DNA of 64,000 nt. It comes from CAZKCI01 sp964584165. Its GTDB lineage: Bacteria; Auribacterota; Erginobacteria; Erginobacterales; CAZKCI01. Below are positions 43,710 through 52,372 of this stretch, one piece after another. Each line of letters begins with the position of its first letter. Positions within the stretch are counted from its first letter, which is position 1. The DNA lies in contig CAZOYW010000014.1 of NCBI GenBank assembly GCA_964584165.1, positions 1-64,000 on the forward strand. Direction: 5' to 3'. The notes beneath the pieces are model-generated. The model was given only the letters and a program-made list of their open reading frames with translations. It was not told the DNA's origin and did not search any database. Position numbers and translations under genes: made by a program.

Positions 43710-45202
43710 CTCCCCTTGACCAGCGCGACCAGCGCGGCGAGCAGGCAGAAGACCGAGATGAACTCCAGCCGCCCGATCCACATCTGCAGAATATACACCA
43801 CTTTCAGGGCCGCCGGCATGGAAACCGCGGTGATCCCGCAGGAGAGCCCTACGTTGGCGCCCGCCGAGACCGACTCGAAGAGGGCCTGGAGCGGAGGGTG
43901 CCCGGCGAGCATCCCCGCCAGAGCGCCGAGGAGATAGAGCGCGAGGTAGCAGAGGACGACCATCCCGGCCGAGCGGACCTGCCGGTCGTCCAGGACAATC
44001 TCCCGGATGTGGTGGAAGGTCTCGACCACCACCGCGCTGGGAGGGAAGAGCAGCCGCTTCACGTCCTGGGCCAGGGCCTTGAAAAGGAGGCCCAGGCGCA
44101 GGGCCTTCATGCCGCCGGCGGTGGAGCAGGCGCACCCCCCTAAGCCCATCGCCGCGATCAGGCCGACCAGGGCCAGGCCGCCCCATTCCCGCACGAACTG
44201 GCGGGGATAAATGGTGCTATAGCCCGCCCCGACGTGACCGGAGACGACCTGGTAGAAACCCTTCCGGAAGAGGGCGAGCGCGCCGGGATAGACTCCTTGG
44301 CGGCTCAAGCCGGTCGCGCAGACCGCGACGGCGCCGAGGATGCTGGCGCAGAGGACCGCCACCTCGAGGTTGCGCAGGATCTCCCGGCGGTTGCCGGACC
44401 AGACCGCGTAGTGCAGCTTGAAGTTCAACGCGCCCAGAAACATCACCGAAACGGTGATCAGCTCGTAGACCAGGCTGTGGTAGTAGAGGATGTTCTGGGA
44501 CTGGGGCGTGAATCCCCCGGTGTCCCAGGCGGCCATAAAGATCCAGAGACCGTGGAGGAAGGCCCGCGCCGGCGGCTGGCCGAGGCGGTATCCGGCCAGG
44601 GAGAGGGCGGAGGCGCCAATGGCCAGGTAGACCAGGCTGACCAGCCAGATGAAGCGGGCAGTGGAGCGGACGTTGGGGAAGATCCGCTCGTCCCGGGCCT
44701 CCCCGACGTAGAAGGTAAAAGCGCCGGAGACGCGCAGGAGGAAGGTGAGCGCGACCACGATGATCCCCTGCCCCCCTACGTACATCATGAAGTGGCGCCA
44801 CATGTTGTGGGCGTGGGCGAGGTGGTCGAGATCGGAGGCCAGGGTGAGGCCGGTGGTGGTGTATCCGCTCATCGCCTCGAAGAAGGCGTCGAGCGGGGAG
44901 GCGAAATGGCCGGAGAGGGCCAGCGGGATCGCGGAGAGGAGGGCGGCGGAAAGCCAGCAGAGGGCGGAGATGATGAGCCCGTGGGTCCAGTTCGGCTCGC
45001 GGGCGGGGCGGCAGAGGCGGAGCAGGTAGCCGACGGAGAGGGCCGCCCCCATCCCGACGAGGTAATCCAGGGCCGCGGCGACCTCCCCGAAGGCCAGCCC
45101 GGTGGCCAGGGGGAGGAGCATGAGGGCGCCGATGCCGACCAGGATCCTCCCCAGGTAATGTCCGACGACGAGGCAGTCGCTCAGGCTCGGGCGCAGGATC
45201 AT
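43706..45202 (-). CDS. trkH: TrkH/KtrB-type potassium uptake channel
   Basis: 498 residues with four membrane-pore-membrane repeats. The selectivity-filter segments are visible: SGYTTTGLT, WDTGGFTPQSQN, SGHVGAGYSTIY and SAGANVGLSCG, each with the key Gly. It conducts potassium and is gated by the cytosolic TrkA-type proteins encoded upstream. Its ATG overlaps the stop of a 46-residue membrane peptide. Confidence 0.96.
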   Translation of the reverse strand: MILRPSLSDCLVVGHYLGRILVGIGALMLLPLATGLAFGEVAAALDYLVGMGAALSVGYLLRLCRPAREPNWTHGLIISALCWLSAALLSAIPLALSGHFASPLDAFFEAMSGYTTTGLTLASDLDHLAHAHNMWRHFMMYVGGQGIIVVALTFLLRVSGAFTFYVGEARDERIFPNVRSTARFIWLVSLVYLAIGASALSLAGYRLGQPPARAFLHGLWIFMAAWDTGGFTPQSQNILYYHSLVYELITVSVMFLGALNFKLHYAVWSGNRREILRNLEVAVLCASILGAVAVCATGLSRQGVYPGALALFRKGFYQVVSGHVGAGYSTIYPRQFVREWGGLALVGLIAAMGLGGCACSTAGGMKALRLGLLFKALAQDVKRLLFPPSAVVVETFHHIREIVLDDRQVRSAGMVVLCYLALYLLGALAGMLAGHPPLQALFESVSAGANVGLSCGITAVSMPAALKVVYILQMWIGRLEFISVFCLLAALVALVKGR

Positions 45203-45339
45203 CGCAGGAACCAGTGCCGGATCGCCCCGCCGAGGAGGAAGGCCGCCCCCATCAGGAGAAGGCTGAAGGCGACCTCGACCGCGATCCCGGCCGCCCCCCG
45301 AAGGATGAAAACGGCCGTCTCCCGGGCAGGGCGGCTCAT
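45199..45339 (-). CDS. 46-residue single-helix membrane peptide between trkA and trkH
   Basis: The frame from the ATG at 45339 reads MSRPARETAVFILRGAAGIA, then VEVAFSLLLMGAAFLLGGAI and RHWFLR. One hydrophobic helix (about 16-40) has basic ends. Its ATG overlaps the trkA stop by 4 bases and its own stop overlaps the trkH ATG by 4 bases, so it lies in an unbroken chain of coupled genes. Unknown family. By analogy with small accessory subunits such as KdpF it may stabilise the transporter; this is inference. Confidence 0.7.
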   Translation of the reverse strand: MSRPARETAVFILRGAAGIAVEVAFSLLLMGAAFLLGGAIRHWFLR

Positions 45340-46001
45340 TCCGCCTCCCCCCGGAGAAGCCGGAGCATCTCCCGCTCGTTTTCCACCCGGGTCAGGGCGA
45401 TCACGTCGTCGCCTTCCCGCAAGACCGTCGATCCCTTGGGGACGACCACCTCGTCCCCGCGCACGATGGAAACCAGGACCGACTCCCGGGGCAAGGCGAG
45501 TTCGCTCACCTTCCTCCCGGCCGCGGGGGAGCTCTCGGCCAGGTCGATCCGGACCAGGGAGAGCTTCCCCCGCTTGAAAACGGTCAGGGTGGCGATCTCC
45601 TCGAAGGAGACCTCCTCCTCGATCATGGTGGCGATGACCGAGGGCTCGTCCACCGGAACGTCCACGCCCAGCTCGGCGAAGGCGCGGGCGTTCCGCGAAT
45701 TGTTGACCCGGGCGACCGTGCGCCGGACCCGGAAGACCTCCTTGGCCAGCTGGCAGACGACGAAGTTGTCCTCGTCGTCCCCGGTGACCGCCGCCACCAC
45801 GTCGGCCCGGCGGACGTTCGCCTCCTCCAGGACCCGGGGATCGCAGGCGTCTCCGGCGGTGACCAGGAGCCCCGGGACCCGGGCGATCGCCTGGGCGACC
45901 GCCGGATCGCTCTCGATCAGGGAGACGATGTGCTCGCGCCCGGCCAAGCGCCGGGCCAGGGAGAAGCCGACGTTGCCGCCGCCGGCGATCAGGACGAACA
46001 T
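45336..46001 (-). CDS. trkA: TrkA-type RCK regulatory subunit 1
   Basis: 221 residues. MFVLIAGGGNVGFSLARRL (Rossmann NAD(H) site), ESDPAVAQAI, GDACDPRVLEEANVRRADVV and VTGDDEDNFVVCQLA form RCK-N; the C-terminal 80 residues form RCK-C (SLVRIDLAESSPAAGRKV, VVVPKGSTVLREGDDVIAL). It gates TrkH in response to nucleotides. Confidence 0.95.
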   Translation of the reverse strand: MFVLIAGGGNVGFSLARRLAGREHIVSLIESDPAVAQAIARVPGLLVTAGDACDPRVLEEANVRRADVVAAVTGDDEDNFVVCQLAKEVFRVRRTVARVNNSRNARAFAELGVDVPVDEPSVIATMIEEEVSFEEIATLTVFKRGKLSLVRIDLAESSPAAGRKVSELALPRESVLVSIVRGDEVVVPKGSTVLREGDDVIALTRVENEREMLRLLRGEAE

Positions 46002-46038
46002 CCCTGCCTCCTCTCCGGGTTCATCGGGTTCGCGGCCG

Positions 46039-46683
46039 TCAGAGGTCGAAGCGCTTCTTCACCGAGGAGAGCGCCTTCGTCTTCACCACCGCCATCAGCT
46101 TGTCCCCTTCCTCCAGGACCGTCTCCGGACCGGGGATGACCGCCTCGCCGCGGCGGATGACCGTCGCCACCAGGATCTCGCCCGGGACTCCGAACTCGCC
46201 CACCTTCCTCCCCGTCCGCGACGAGCTGGGGGGGATCTCGAGGACGCCGAGCTCGCCGGTCTCGATCAGGAAACCGGTGAAGCGCGGATCGACGATCTTG
46301 TCCCGGAGCATGGCGGCGAAGAGGACCGTTCCGCTGATGATCTGGAGGTCGTCGCTCCGGAAGATGGCCGCCCGCACCGGGTCGTAAACCCGGGCCAGGA
46401 CCGTCGGAACGCGGTAGATCGTCCGGGCGATCCGGGCGGCCATGATGTTGGTGTTGTCGCCGTTGGTGACGGCGCAGAAGGCCTGAGCCCGCTCGATCCC
46501 GGCTTCGACCAGGACGTCGAGATCGAACCCGTTCCCGGCCAGGGTGATCCCGTTGAAGTTGGCCCCCAGGCGGCGGAAGGAGAGCGGGTCGCGGTCGACC
46601 ACCACCACGTTGTTCCCCTCCGCCTGGAGGAGGTTCGCGAGCTCCGAACCGACTCTCCCGCAGCCGATGATGACGACGTACAT
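46039..46683 (-). CDS. TrkA-type RCK regulatory subunit 2
   Basis: 214 residues. MYVVIIGCGRVGSELANLL, VVDRDPLSFRRLG, LAGNGFDLDVLVEAGIE and NGDNTNIMAARIA match RCK-N; RCK-C ends the protein (VIPGPETVLEEGDKLMAVV). A second RCK subunit 37 bases upstream of the first suggests a hetero-oligomeric gating ring or two switchable regulators. Confidence 0.94.
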   Translation of the reverse strand: MYVVIIGCGRVGSELANLLQAEGNNVVVVDRDPLSFRRLGANFNGITLAGNGFDLDVLVEAGIERAQAFCAVTNGDNTNIMAARIARTIYRVPTVLARVYDPVRAAIFRSDDLQIISGTVLFAAMLRDKIVDPRFTGFLIETGELGVLEIPPSSSRTGRKVGEFGVPGEILVATVIRRGEAVIPGPETVLEEGDKLMAVVKTKALSSVKKRFDL

Positions 46684-46689
46684 AGGGAG

Positions 46690-46832
46690 TTCAGTGATTA
46701 GGGATTAGGGGATGGTTGATCTGAGATCTGAGATTTGAGATTTGAGATTTAAGATTTGAGATCTGAGATCTGAGATTTGAGATTTGAGATTCGAGATCTG
46801 AGATCTGAGATCTGAGATTTGAGATCTGAGTT
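46690..46832. repeat. Degenerate 7-bp repeat (GATYTGA type)
   Basis: About 15 units of GATTTGA or GATCTGA, with GGATTAG-type units at the left edge (near 46694-46712). In some frames it translates as a coiled-coil-like ISNLRSQ repeat but has no start signal. The same repeat occurs at 59153-59284. Confidence 0.8.
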
Positions 46833-46937
46833 CTCCCTCCGGGACCGATTATACGCTTTTCCCCCGGGGGAGACAGCAAGACAGGCTTTTCTCGGTTCGC
46901 CCTCCCCGCCCTCTCCCGCTTCTCCCCGTCTCCCCGT

Positions 46938-48056
46938 TCAGGCCAGCTCCCGGTACAGCTCCTCGTAGGCCCGGACCATCCTCCCGGCGTCGAAGCGCGC
47001 GCGCACGGAGGCGGAGGCCCTCTCCCCCATCTCCCGCCTCTCCTCCGGCCGATCGAGGAGTCGCTCGATCGCCGCCGCCAGGGCGGCGGAGTCCCGGGGG
47101 GGGACCAGCAACCCGGTTTGTCCGTTCTCGATCACGCCCGCGGCGCCGCCGACGGAGGTGATCGCGACGGCCCTCCCCAGGGCCATCGCTTCCAGGAGGG
47201 CCAGCGAGAGGCCCTCCCGGATCGAGCTCAAGGCGAAAACGTCGAGCCGGGCGACGATCTCGATCGCATCGGGGCGGGAACCGAGAAAGTGCACGTTTTC
47301 CGCCATCCCCTTCCCCTCCGCCTGCCGCGCCAGCTCCCCCCGGAGCTCCCCTTCCCCGAGGACGAGGAAATGGACGTCGCGGCGGCGGGAGAGGATCCTC
47401 TCCGCCGCCTGGAGGAAATAGGCGTGCCCCTTCTTCGGGGTCAGGGCGGCGACGATCCCGACCAGGAGCGACTCCGGCGGAAGGCCGAGCTTCCGGATCA
47501 GCTCCGGCCGGGAGGAGGCCGCGCGGAGCCGCGCGAAGTTGAGTCCGTTCTCGATCACCGCGATCCGCCCCGGAGAAACCCGGCAGCATGAGACGAGCGA
47601 ATCGCGGACGGGAGCGGAGACGGCGACGATCCGGTCGGTGAAAAAGCCCAAGAGGCGGTCGGCGGACGCGCGCCAGGGACCCTTCCACTCGGAGGTGTTG
47701 TGCTCGGTATGGACGACGGCGGTCCCGGCCCCCGAGAGGCGGGCGGCGAGCGTCCCCCAGACCCGGCTGGAGAAGAGGTGGGTGTGCACGACCGCGGGGC
47801 GGAACTTCCGGATCAGGCGGATCAGGCGGAGAAAAGCGGAGAGGTCCCAGCGGGAGCGGCGGGAGAGAAGGCGCAGGGGGATGCCGGCGGACTCGATCAT
47901 CTCGGCCGCGCCCCCGCCCCGGGTCAGGGCGACGACCGCGAAGGAGAAGGCGGCGGGATCGCAGCGGGAGACGATGTCGTAGAGGAGGATCTCCGCCCCC
48001 TCCCGGGGGAGGGAGTCGATGATCTGAAGGACCTTGATCTTGGGCGACCGCGTCAC
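46938..48056 (-). CDS. GT4-family glycosyltransferase
   Basis: 372 residues, GT-B fold. VLQIIDSLPREGAEILLYDI at the start, VHTHLFSSRVWGTLAAR and HTEHNTSEWKG in the acceptor half, VGIVAALTPKKGHAYFLQAA and LGEGELRGELARQ, then SSIREGLSLALLEAMALGRAV with the Ex7E donor motif. It transfers a sugar onto a growing surface glycan. First of several GT4 enzymes in this polysaccharide block. Confidence 0.93.
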   Translation of the reverse strand: MTRSPKIKVLQIIDSLPREGAEILLYDIVSRCDPAAFSFAVVALTRGGGAAEMIESAGIPLRLLSRRSRWDLSAFLRLIRLIRKFRPAVVHTHLFSSRVWGTLAARLSGAGTAVVHTEHNTSEWKGPWRASADRLLGFFTDRIVAVSAPVRDSLVSCCRVSPGRIAVIENGLNFARLRAASSRPELIRKLGLPPESLLVGIVAALTPKKGHAYFLQAAERILSRRRDVHFLVLGEGELRGELARQAEGKGMAENVHFLGSRPDAIEIVARLDVFALSSIREGLSLALLEAMALGRAVAITSVGGAAGVIENGQTGLLVPPRDSAALAAAIERLLDRPEERREMGERASASVRARFDAGRMVRAYEELYRELA

Positions 48057-48096
48057 GACCTTCTTCTTGATTGCTCGGTTGCTTCCGTAATGTGTC

Positions 48097-48218
48097 GATG
48101 GGTAAGGGTCAGGAAGTGGGTTTGGTCGATGGGTGAGGTCTGAGGTGCGGCCCGGCGGCTAGGCCGACACCATCCACCTCACCCATCATCCAGTCCCACT
48201 TCCTAACCTTGACCCATC
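48097..48218. repeat. Large nested inverted repeat at the deacetylase 3' end
   Basis: GATGGGTAAGGGTCAGGAAG is matched by an inverted copy ending TTGACCCATC, and an inner pair (GATGGGTGAGG against CCTCACCCATC) is nested. The deacetylase stop at 48186 lies inside, so the last residues (SRLGSGTG) come from the repeat. Confidence 0.65.
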
Positions 48219-49052
48219 TACTATCTTCCGAAACCACGGTGTCTTCTGCCATAGCCAATGCCAGGGGTCGAAGGCTCCGGAGAGCTTGAGGCGGAAAGCG
48301 TCGTCATCGTCGTCGGCCGAGATCTCCGTCCGGGGGAGGGCAAAGGGATCAAATGATGGGCGGCAGGCGCCCGGGGCGACCGTCACCGCCCCCGCATAAC
48401 CCGCCCGGGCGACCATCAGCCGGTGGCGCGGGCTGTTTTGCCCCCGGGGATAGGCGAACCAGGCGGGGGGGGCGCCGAGCTTCCCGGAGATGATCCGCCG
48501 GCTTTCGACGATCTCCCGCTCCGCCTCGGAATCGGAAAGTGCGGTCAGCTCCCGGTGGGTTATCCCGTGGGACCCGATGAGCGCCCCGGAGCGTCTGAGC
48601 TCCAAAAGAGTCTTCCAGTCCATCGGCCGATGGTCACCCCCCTTCCCCCGATAGCGGGGCAGGTCGGCCGTCCCCTCGATCAGGCCGGGAACGACGAAGA
48701 CCGCTGACGGAAAACCTCGCTCATGGAGAACCGGCCAGGCGGAGGAGTAGAAATCGAAGAACCCATCGTCGAAAGTGATCGCCGCCCGGGGGCGCGGATC
48801 GGCGGGGTCGTCTCTCTCCCGCGCCGCCGAGAGGGGAACCACACGCCAGCCGGCGGAAACGAGATAGTCCATCTGGCGGGCGAAGGCATCCGGCCTGACG
48901 GAGAGGCGGTCTCCGGGGAGGTCGGCGACCCGGTGATACATCAGGACCCGCACCCCCCTTCCCCGCCGCAGGGCCCGCTCGGCCACCGCCAGCGGCCAGG
49001 AGAGACTCGGGAGGAGGACACGGGCCGCCTTTTTCAGGCCGCGCTTATCCAT
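48186..49052 (-). CDS. Polysaccharide deacetylase (NodB domain)
   Basis: 288 residues from the ATG at 49052. VRVLMYHRVADLPGD, AITFDDGFFDFY (metal Asp), IGSHGITHRELTAL (metal His pair) and FAYPRGQNSPRHRL. The early YHRV motif is typical of PEP-CTERM/exopolysaccharide-associated deacetylases. It likely trims acetyl groups from the glycan made by the neighbouring GT4 enzymes. The C-terminus (FRLKLSGAFDPWHWLWQKTP) is unlike the 31.2 kb paralogue. Confidence 0.9.
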   Translation of the reverse strand: MDKRGLKKAARVLLPSLSWPLAVAERALRRGRGVRVLMYHRVADLPGDRLSVRPDAFARQMDYLVSAGWRVVPLSAARERDDPADPRPRAAITFDDGFFDFYSSAWPVLHERGFPSAVFVVPGLIEGTADLPRYRGKGGDHRPMDWKTLLELRRSGALIGSHGITHRELTALSDSEAEREIVESRRIISGKLGAPPAWFAYPRGQNSPRHRLMVARAGYAGAVTVAPGACRPSFDPFALPRTEISADDDDDAFRLKLSGAFDPWHWLWQKTPWFRKIVDGSRLGSGTG

Positions 49053-49066
49053 CTCGGAAATCCGAC

Positions 49067-49174
49067 CTATTGGACGCCGAGTCGCCGCTCGATCAACCGT
49101 GCCAGAGAGTCCTTCAATCTGCCCACGAACCACCCGTCGTCGGTCCAGTATTCCAGCGTAAAATACCGCTTCAT
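49067..49174 (-). pseudogene. Remnant of a HicB-like antitoxin gene
   Basis: A 35-residue frame starts MKRYFTLEYWTDDGWFVGRL directly after GAGGAG and stops after GVQ. The start matches the first strand and loop of HicB-type antitoxins, but the rest of the domain and any HicA toxin are missing. It may be a remnant or a degraded small protein of unknown use. Confidence 0.5.
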
Positions 49175-49231
49175 CTCCTCACCTCCGCCCACAAGGTAGC
49201 AGATTTTCCGGGGGCCCTCAATCATCTCCCC

Positions 49232-50335
49232 CTAACCACTCACCTCGCGGTAGAGCGCTTCCAGCTTCCGGCACATCCGCTCGGCGCTGAACTCCTGGAG
49301 GACCCGATCCCGCCCGGCCCGGCCCAGGGCGGCCGCCCGGGCGGGATCGGCGATCAGTCCCTCCAGCCGCCCGGCCAGGGCAACGGGGTCGGCGGGAGGG
49401 ACGAGAAAGCCGTCGATCCCGTCCCGGATCACCTCGGTGTTCGCGCCGGTCGCGGTCGCGACCGCCGGGAGCCCCCGGGCCATGGCCTCGAGGAGGGCGT
49501 TGGGAAACCCCTCGGAGATGGACGGGAGGACGAAGATGTCGATCCCGGCGAGAAAATCCGGAACGGAGACGATCTCGCCCGGGAAATTCACCCGGCCCAA
49601 GAGCGCGGGGGCGGCGGCCGCCGCGCGAAGCTCCCGCTCGTAACCCGGATCGATCGCCCGGCCGCCGAGGAGGACCTCGCAGTCCCGTCCCCGTTCCGTC
49701 AGGAGGGTGAGCGCCCGGAGAAGATGTTCGAATCCCTTGACGGGGCGCAGGTTGCCCAGGGCGCCGACGACGACCCGCCGCCCGGCCGGGATGGTCCGTT
49801 CCGAAGGGGCCTCCGCCGCCTCCCGACCGATCCCGTTGTGGATCAGGACCACCCGCGCGGCGGGGGCTCGCTCGCGCCGGAGAACGTAGTCTCTGACGCC
49901 CAGGGAGTTGACGGTAATGCGGGCGGATAAGAGGTTGCCGAGCCGGTTCGCCCAGACGTGCCGCCGCTTCTGCCAGAAACCCATGTCCCGGCGGCTCGTG
50001 ATCACGGGGACGCCGGCGAGAAGCCCCGCCAGGGGGGCGACGATGTTGGAAGCGAAAAGGTAGGCGTGGATCAGGTCGATCCGGGAACGGCGGACGAGCC
50101 GGGCGAGGGCGGCGGCGGCGGCGAAATAGCGCGGCCCGACCACGTTCCGAAATCCCAGCGTCTCGACCTCAATCCCCTCCGACCTCAGTTCCTCCCCCAG
50201 GGGGCCGGTTTCGAGGAGGCAGCAGAGAGCGGGCTCGAAATCCGGGCGGGAAAGGCCCTGCACAACTTGGAGGAGATGGCGCTGGGCCCCCGCCCGGACC
50301 ATCTTGTCGATGACGTAGAGAATCCGTAAAGGCAT
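49232..50335 (-). CDS. GT4-family glycosyltransferase
   Basis: 367 residues from the ATG at 50335. LRILYVIDKMVRAGAQRHLL at the start, HAYLFASNIVAPLAGLLAGV, then VVVGALGNLRPVKGFEHLL and PSISEGFPNALLEAMARGLP with the Ex7E donor motif. It belongs to the same GT4 branch as the 46.9 kb enzyme. It acts in the cytoplasm on lipid-linked glycan. Confidence 0.93.
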   Translation of the reverse strand: MPLRILYVIDKMVRAGAQRHLLQVVQGLSRPDFEPALCCLLETGPLGEELRSEGIEVETLGFRNVVGPRYFAAAAALARLVRRSRIDLIHAYLFASNIVAPLAGLLAGVPVITSRRDMGFWQKRRHVWANRLGNLLSARITVNSLGVRDYVLRRERAPAARVVLIHNGIGREAAEAPSERTIPAGRRVVVGALGNLRPVKGFEHLLRALTLLTERGRDCEVLLGGRAIDPGYERELRAAAAAPALLGRVNFPGEIVSVPDFLAGIDIFVLPSISEGFPNALLEAMARGLPAVATATGANTEVIRDGIDGFLVPPADPVALAGRLEGLIADPARAAALGRAGRDRVLQEFSAERMCRKLEALYREVSG

Positions 50336-50388
50336 TGAAATGCAGTTGCTGGGTAAGGGTTTTGCCAACCCCACTTCTGGACCCTGGC

Positions 50389-51180
50389 CTATTTGCCCTC
50401 TTTTTCCCTCACCCCATCCTTCGCCTTGAGGTACTCCGCTCCGCAGGCCGAGCAGACCGCCGTCTTTCCCCGGAATGCCAGCTTGACCCCGCAGCGGCAG
50501 ATCCAGCCCCGAAGGCGCGCCGGGTTTCCGTAGACCAGGGCGAAGTCGGGGAGGTCGCTCGTGACCACGGAGCCCGCGCCGACGAAGGCGTAGCGCCCGA
50601 TGGTGTGGCCGCAGACCACGGTGGCGTTGGCCCCGATCGAGGCGCCCCGCCGGACGAGCGTCCGGCGGTATTCGTGCTTGCGGGAGACCTCGCAGCGGGG
50701 GTTGAACACGTTGGTGAAGACCATGGAGGGGCCGCAGAAGACGAAGTCCTCCAGCTCGACGTCGTCGTAAACGGAGACGTTGTTCTGGATCTTCACCCCG
50801 TTCCCGATCTTGACCCGGGAGCCCACGTTCACGTTCTGGCCCAGGCTGCAGTTCTCGCCGATCTGGGCCCCCCCCATCACGTGGCTGAAGTGCCAGATCT
50901 TGGTGCCCTTCCCGACCCGGGCCCCTTCGTCGACGTAGCTCGAAGGGTGGACATAAAAAGAAAGAACAGCAGGAGTGGCAGGAGTGGCAGGAGAAATGGG
51001 ACTAGAGACTGGTTTCTTCACTTTGGCATTTGATCCTTTTGTGAGTTCGGATTGAGTAACCAAGGCTTGGCGATAGCGCTTGAGCAAATAGATCGTCCTT
51101 CCACAAAGAGAATCGAGATCCTGATATATCTCCGAAGGATCTCGAAAATTTTCTTTCGGAGCTCTGCAGCCGACTGCCAA
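50389..51180 (-). CDS. Left-handed beta-helix N-acetyltransferase, WbpD-like
   Basis: 263 residues as drawn. Hexapeptide repeats run from FYVHPSSYVDEGARVGKGTK to about residue 230, including IWHFSHVMGGAQIGENCSLG, GNGVKIQNNVSVYDD, MVFTNVFNPR and GASIGANATVVCGHTIG, as in WbpD, which acetylates UDP-3-amino sugars. A C-terminal zinc ribbon follows (CRCGV..CSAC). The first 70 residues match nothing and cross a 9-bp repeat (SPATPATPAV), so the true start may lie near residue 70, but no good codon is seen there. An oxidoreductase like WbpB is encoded upstream. Confidence 0.85.
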   Translation of the reverse strand: MAVGCRAPKENFRDPSEIYQDLDSLCGRTIYLLKRYRQALVTQSELTKGSNAKVKKPVSSPISPATPATPAVLSFYVHPSSYVDEGARVGKGTKIWHFSHVMGGAQIGENCSLGQNVNVGSRVKIGNGVKIQNNVSVYDDVELEDFVFCGPSMVFTNVFNPRCEVSRKHEYRRTLVRRGASIGANATVVCGHTIGRYAFVGAGSVVTSDLPDFALVYGNPARLRGWICRCGVKLAFRGKTAVCSACGAEYLKAKDGVREKEGK

Positions 51181-51303
51181 AAATGCCAGGCGCGGTAGCC
51201 CTGGGTCTTGTAGTTTTTCTGCGGGTTCTATTTCCCCGCCCTTCCTCTCTTTCCTACCTCTCCTGCCCCTCCTGCCCTTCCTGCCTCTCCTGCCCTTCTG
51301 TGC
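51181..51303. repeat. Degenerate 9-bp repeat (CTCCTGCCC type)
   Basis: CTCCTGCCCCTCCTGCCC is followed by TTCCTGCCT, CTCCTGCCC and TTCTGTGCC. Its complement GGCAGGAGT also recurs at 50968-50995, inside the acetyltransferase N-terminus. Confidence 0.6.
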
Positions 51304-52314
51304 CTACCCTGTCAATCCGACCGGACGCCCGTTTTCCCGCATCGACCGGCCCGCGGCCTCCAGGACCCGGACCACGTCCAGGCCGTTCCTGCCGTCGGTC
51401 AGGGGGCGCTTTCCCTCCCGGACGCAGTCCAGGAAATGGGAGCATTCGGCCTTCAGGGGCTCTCCGATCTTGATCGCCGGGATATGCACGTCCCCGTAGC
51501 GCAGGTTCAGGTATTCACCGAAGGAATCGTACTCCAGGCTCTCTCCTACCCCCTTGTCGTAGATCCGGAGCGGCTCGGCGCTGTCCATGTCGTCGAAAAC
51601 GATCATCTTCCGCGCGCCGACCACCGTGGTCCGGCGGATCTTGTGGGGGTCGAGCCAGGAGACGTGGTGGTGGGCGAGGACGTTCCCGGGGAAGGAGAGC
51701 CAGGCGAAGGCGATGTCCGCCACCCCCTTCTGCACGTAGGACTCGCCCCGGGCGGAGACCGAAACCGGGCGGGCGCCCACCAGGTAGAGGGCGACCGAGA
51801 CGTCGTGGGGGGCGAAGGTCCAGAGGGCGTCCTCGGAGCGGCGGATCTTGCCCAGGTTGAGCCTCTGGGTGTAGAGGTAGTGGAGGTCGCCCACCGCCCC
51901 CGCCGCGAGGAGCTCCTTGAGCTTCCGCACCGCGCCGTGGTAGAGGAGGAGGTGGCCGACCATCAGGGTGAGCCCCTTCTTCTCGGCGACGGCGATCATC
52001 GACTCGCAGTCCCGGGCGGTTAGGGCCATCGGCTTCTCCACGAAAACGTGCTTGCCCGCCTCGAGGCACTGGAGCGCGATCCGGGCGTGGGTCGCCCCGG
52101 GCGTGGCCACCACCACCGCTTGGATCTCGGGCGCGGCGACGATCTCGTCCAGGTCGGCGGTCACCCGGAGGTCCGGGTAGCGCAGCGACGCCTCCGCCCG
52201 CCTTTTTTCGACCAGGTCGCAGGCGACGGCGACCCGCGCCCCCTTGATCTCCTGGAAGTTCCGGAGCAGGTTCTTGCCCCACCCCCCGACGCCGACGATC
52301 CCCAAGTTGATCAT
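51304..52314 (-). CDS. Gfo/Idh/MocA-family oxidoreductase, WbpB-like
   Basis: 336 residues from the ATG at 52314. LGIVGVGGWGKNLLRNFQEI binds NAD; VVATPGATHARIA, AGKHVFVEKPMAL (catalytic Lys), LMVGHLLLYHGAV and LWTFAPHDVSVALYLVG follow. In the WbpB pathway such an enzyme oxidises UDP-N-acetylglucosaminuronate before amination and WbpD acetylation; the acetyltransferase is next door. The aminotransferase (WbpE) is not in the window. Confidence 0.9.
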   Translation of the reverse strand: MINLGIVGVGGWGKNLLRNFQEIKGARVAVACDLVEKRRAEASLRYPDLRVTADLDEIVAAPEIQAVVVATPGATHARIALQCLEAGKHVFVEKPMALTARDCESMIAVAEKKGLTLMVGHLLLYHGAVRKLKELLAAGAVGDLHYLYTQRLNLGKIRRSEDALWTFAPHDVSVALYLVGARPVSVSARGESYVQKGVADIAFAWLSFPGNVLAHHHVSWLDPHKIRRTTVVGARKMIVFDDMDSAEPLRIYDKGVGESLEYDSFGEYLNLRYGDVHIPAIKIGEPLKAECSHFLDCVREGKRPLTDGRNGLDVVRVLEAAGRSMRENGRPVGLTG

Positions 52315-52372
52315 GGTTTTCTCCGCGCGGAACTGACCGGTAAGATTGGCGATGGGGCAAACCGGGGGCCGG

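Noticed and set aside
46691..46879. Coiled-coil protein of ISNLRSQ repeats
   Set aside because: It is a translation of the 7-bp repeat; no start signal, and the identical pattern occurs at 59101-59301 between other genes.
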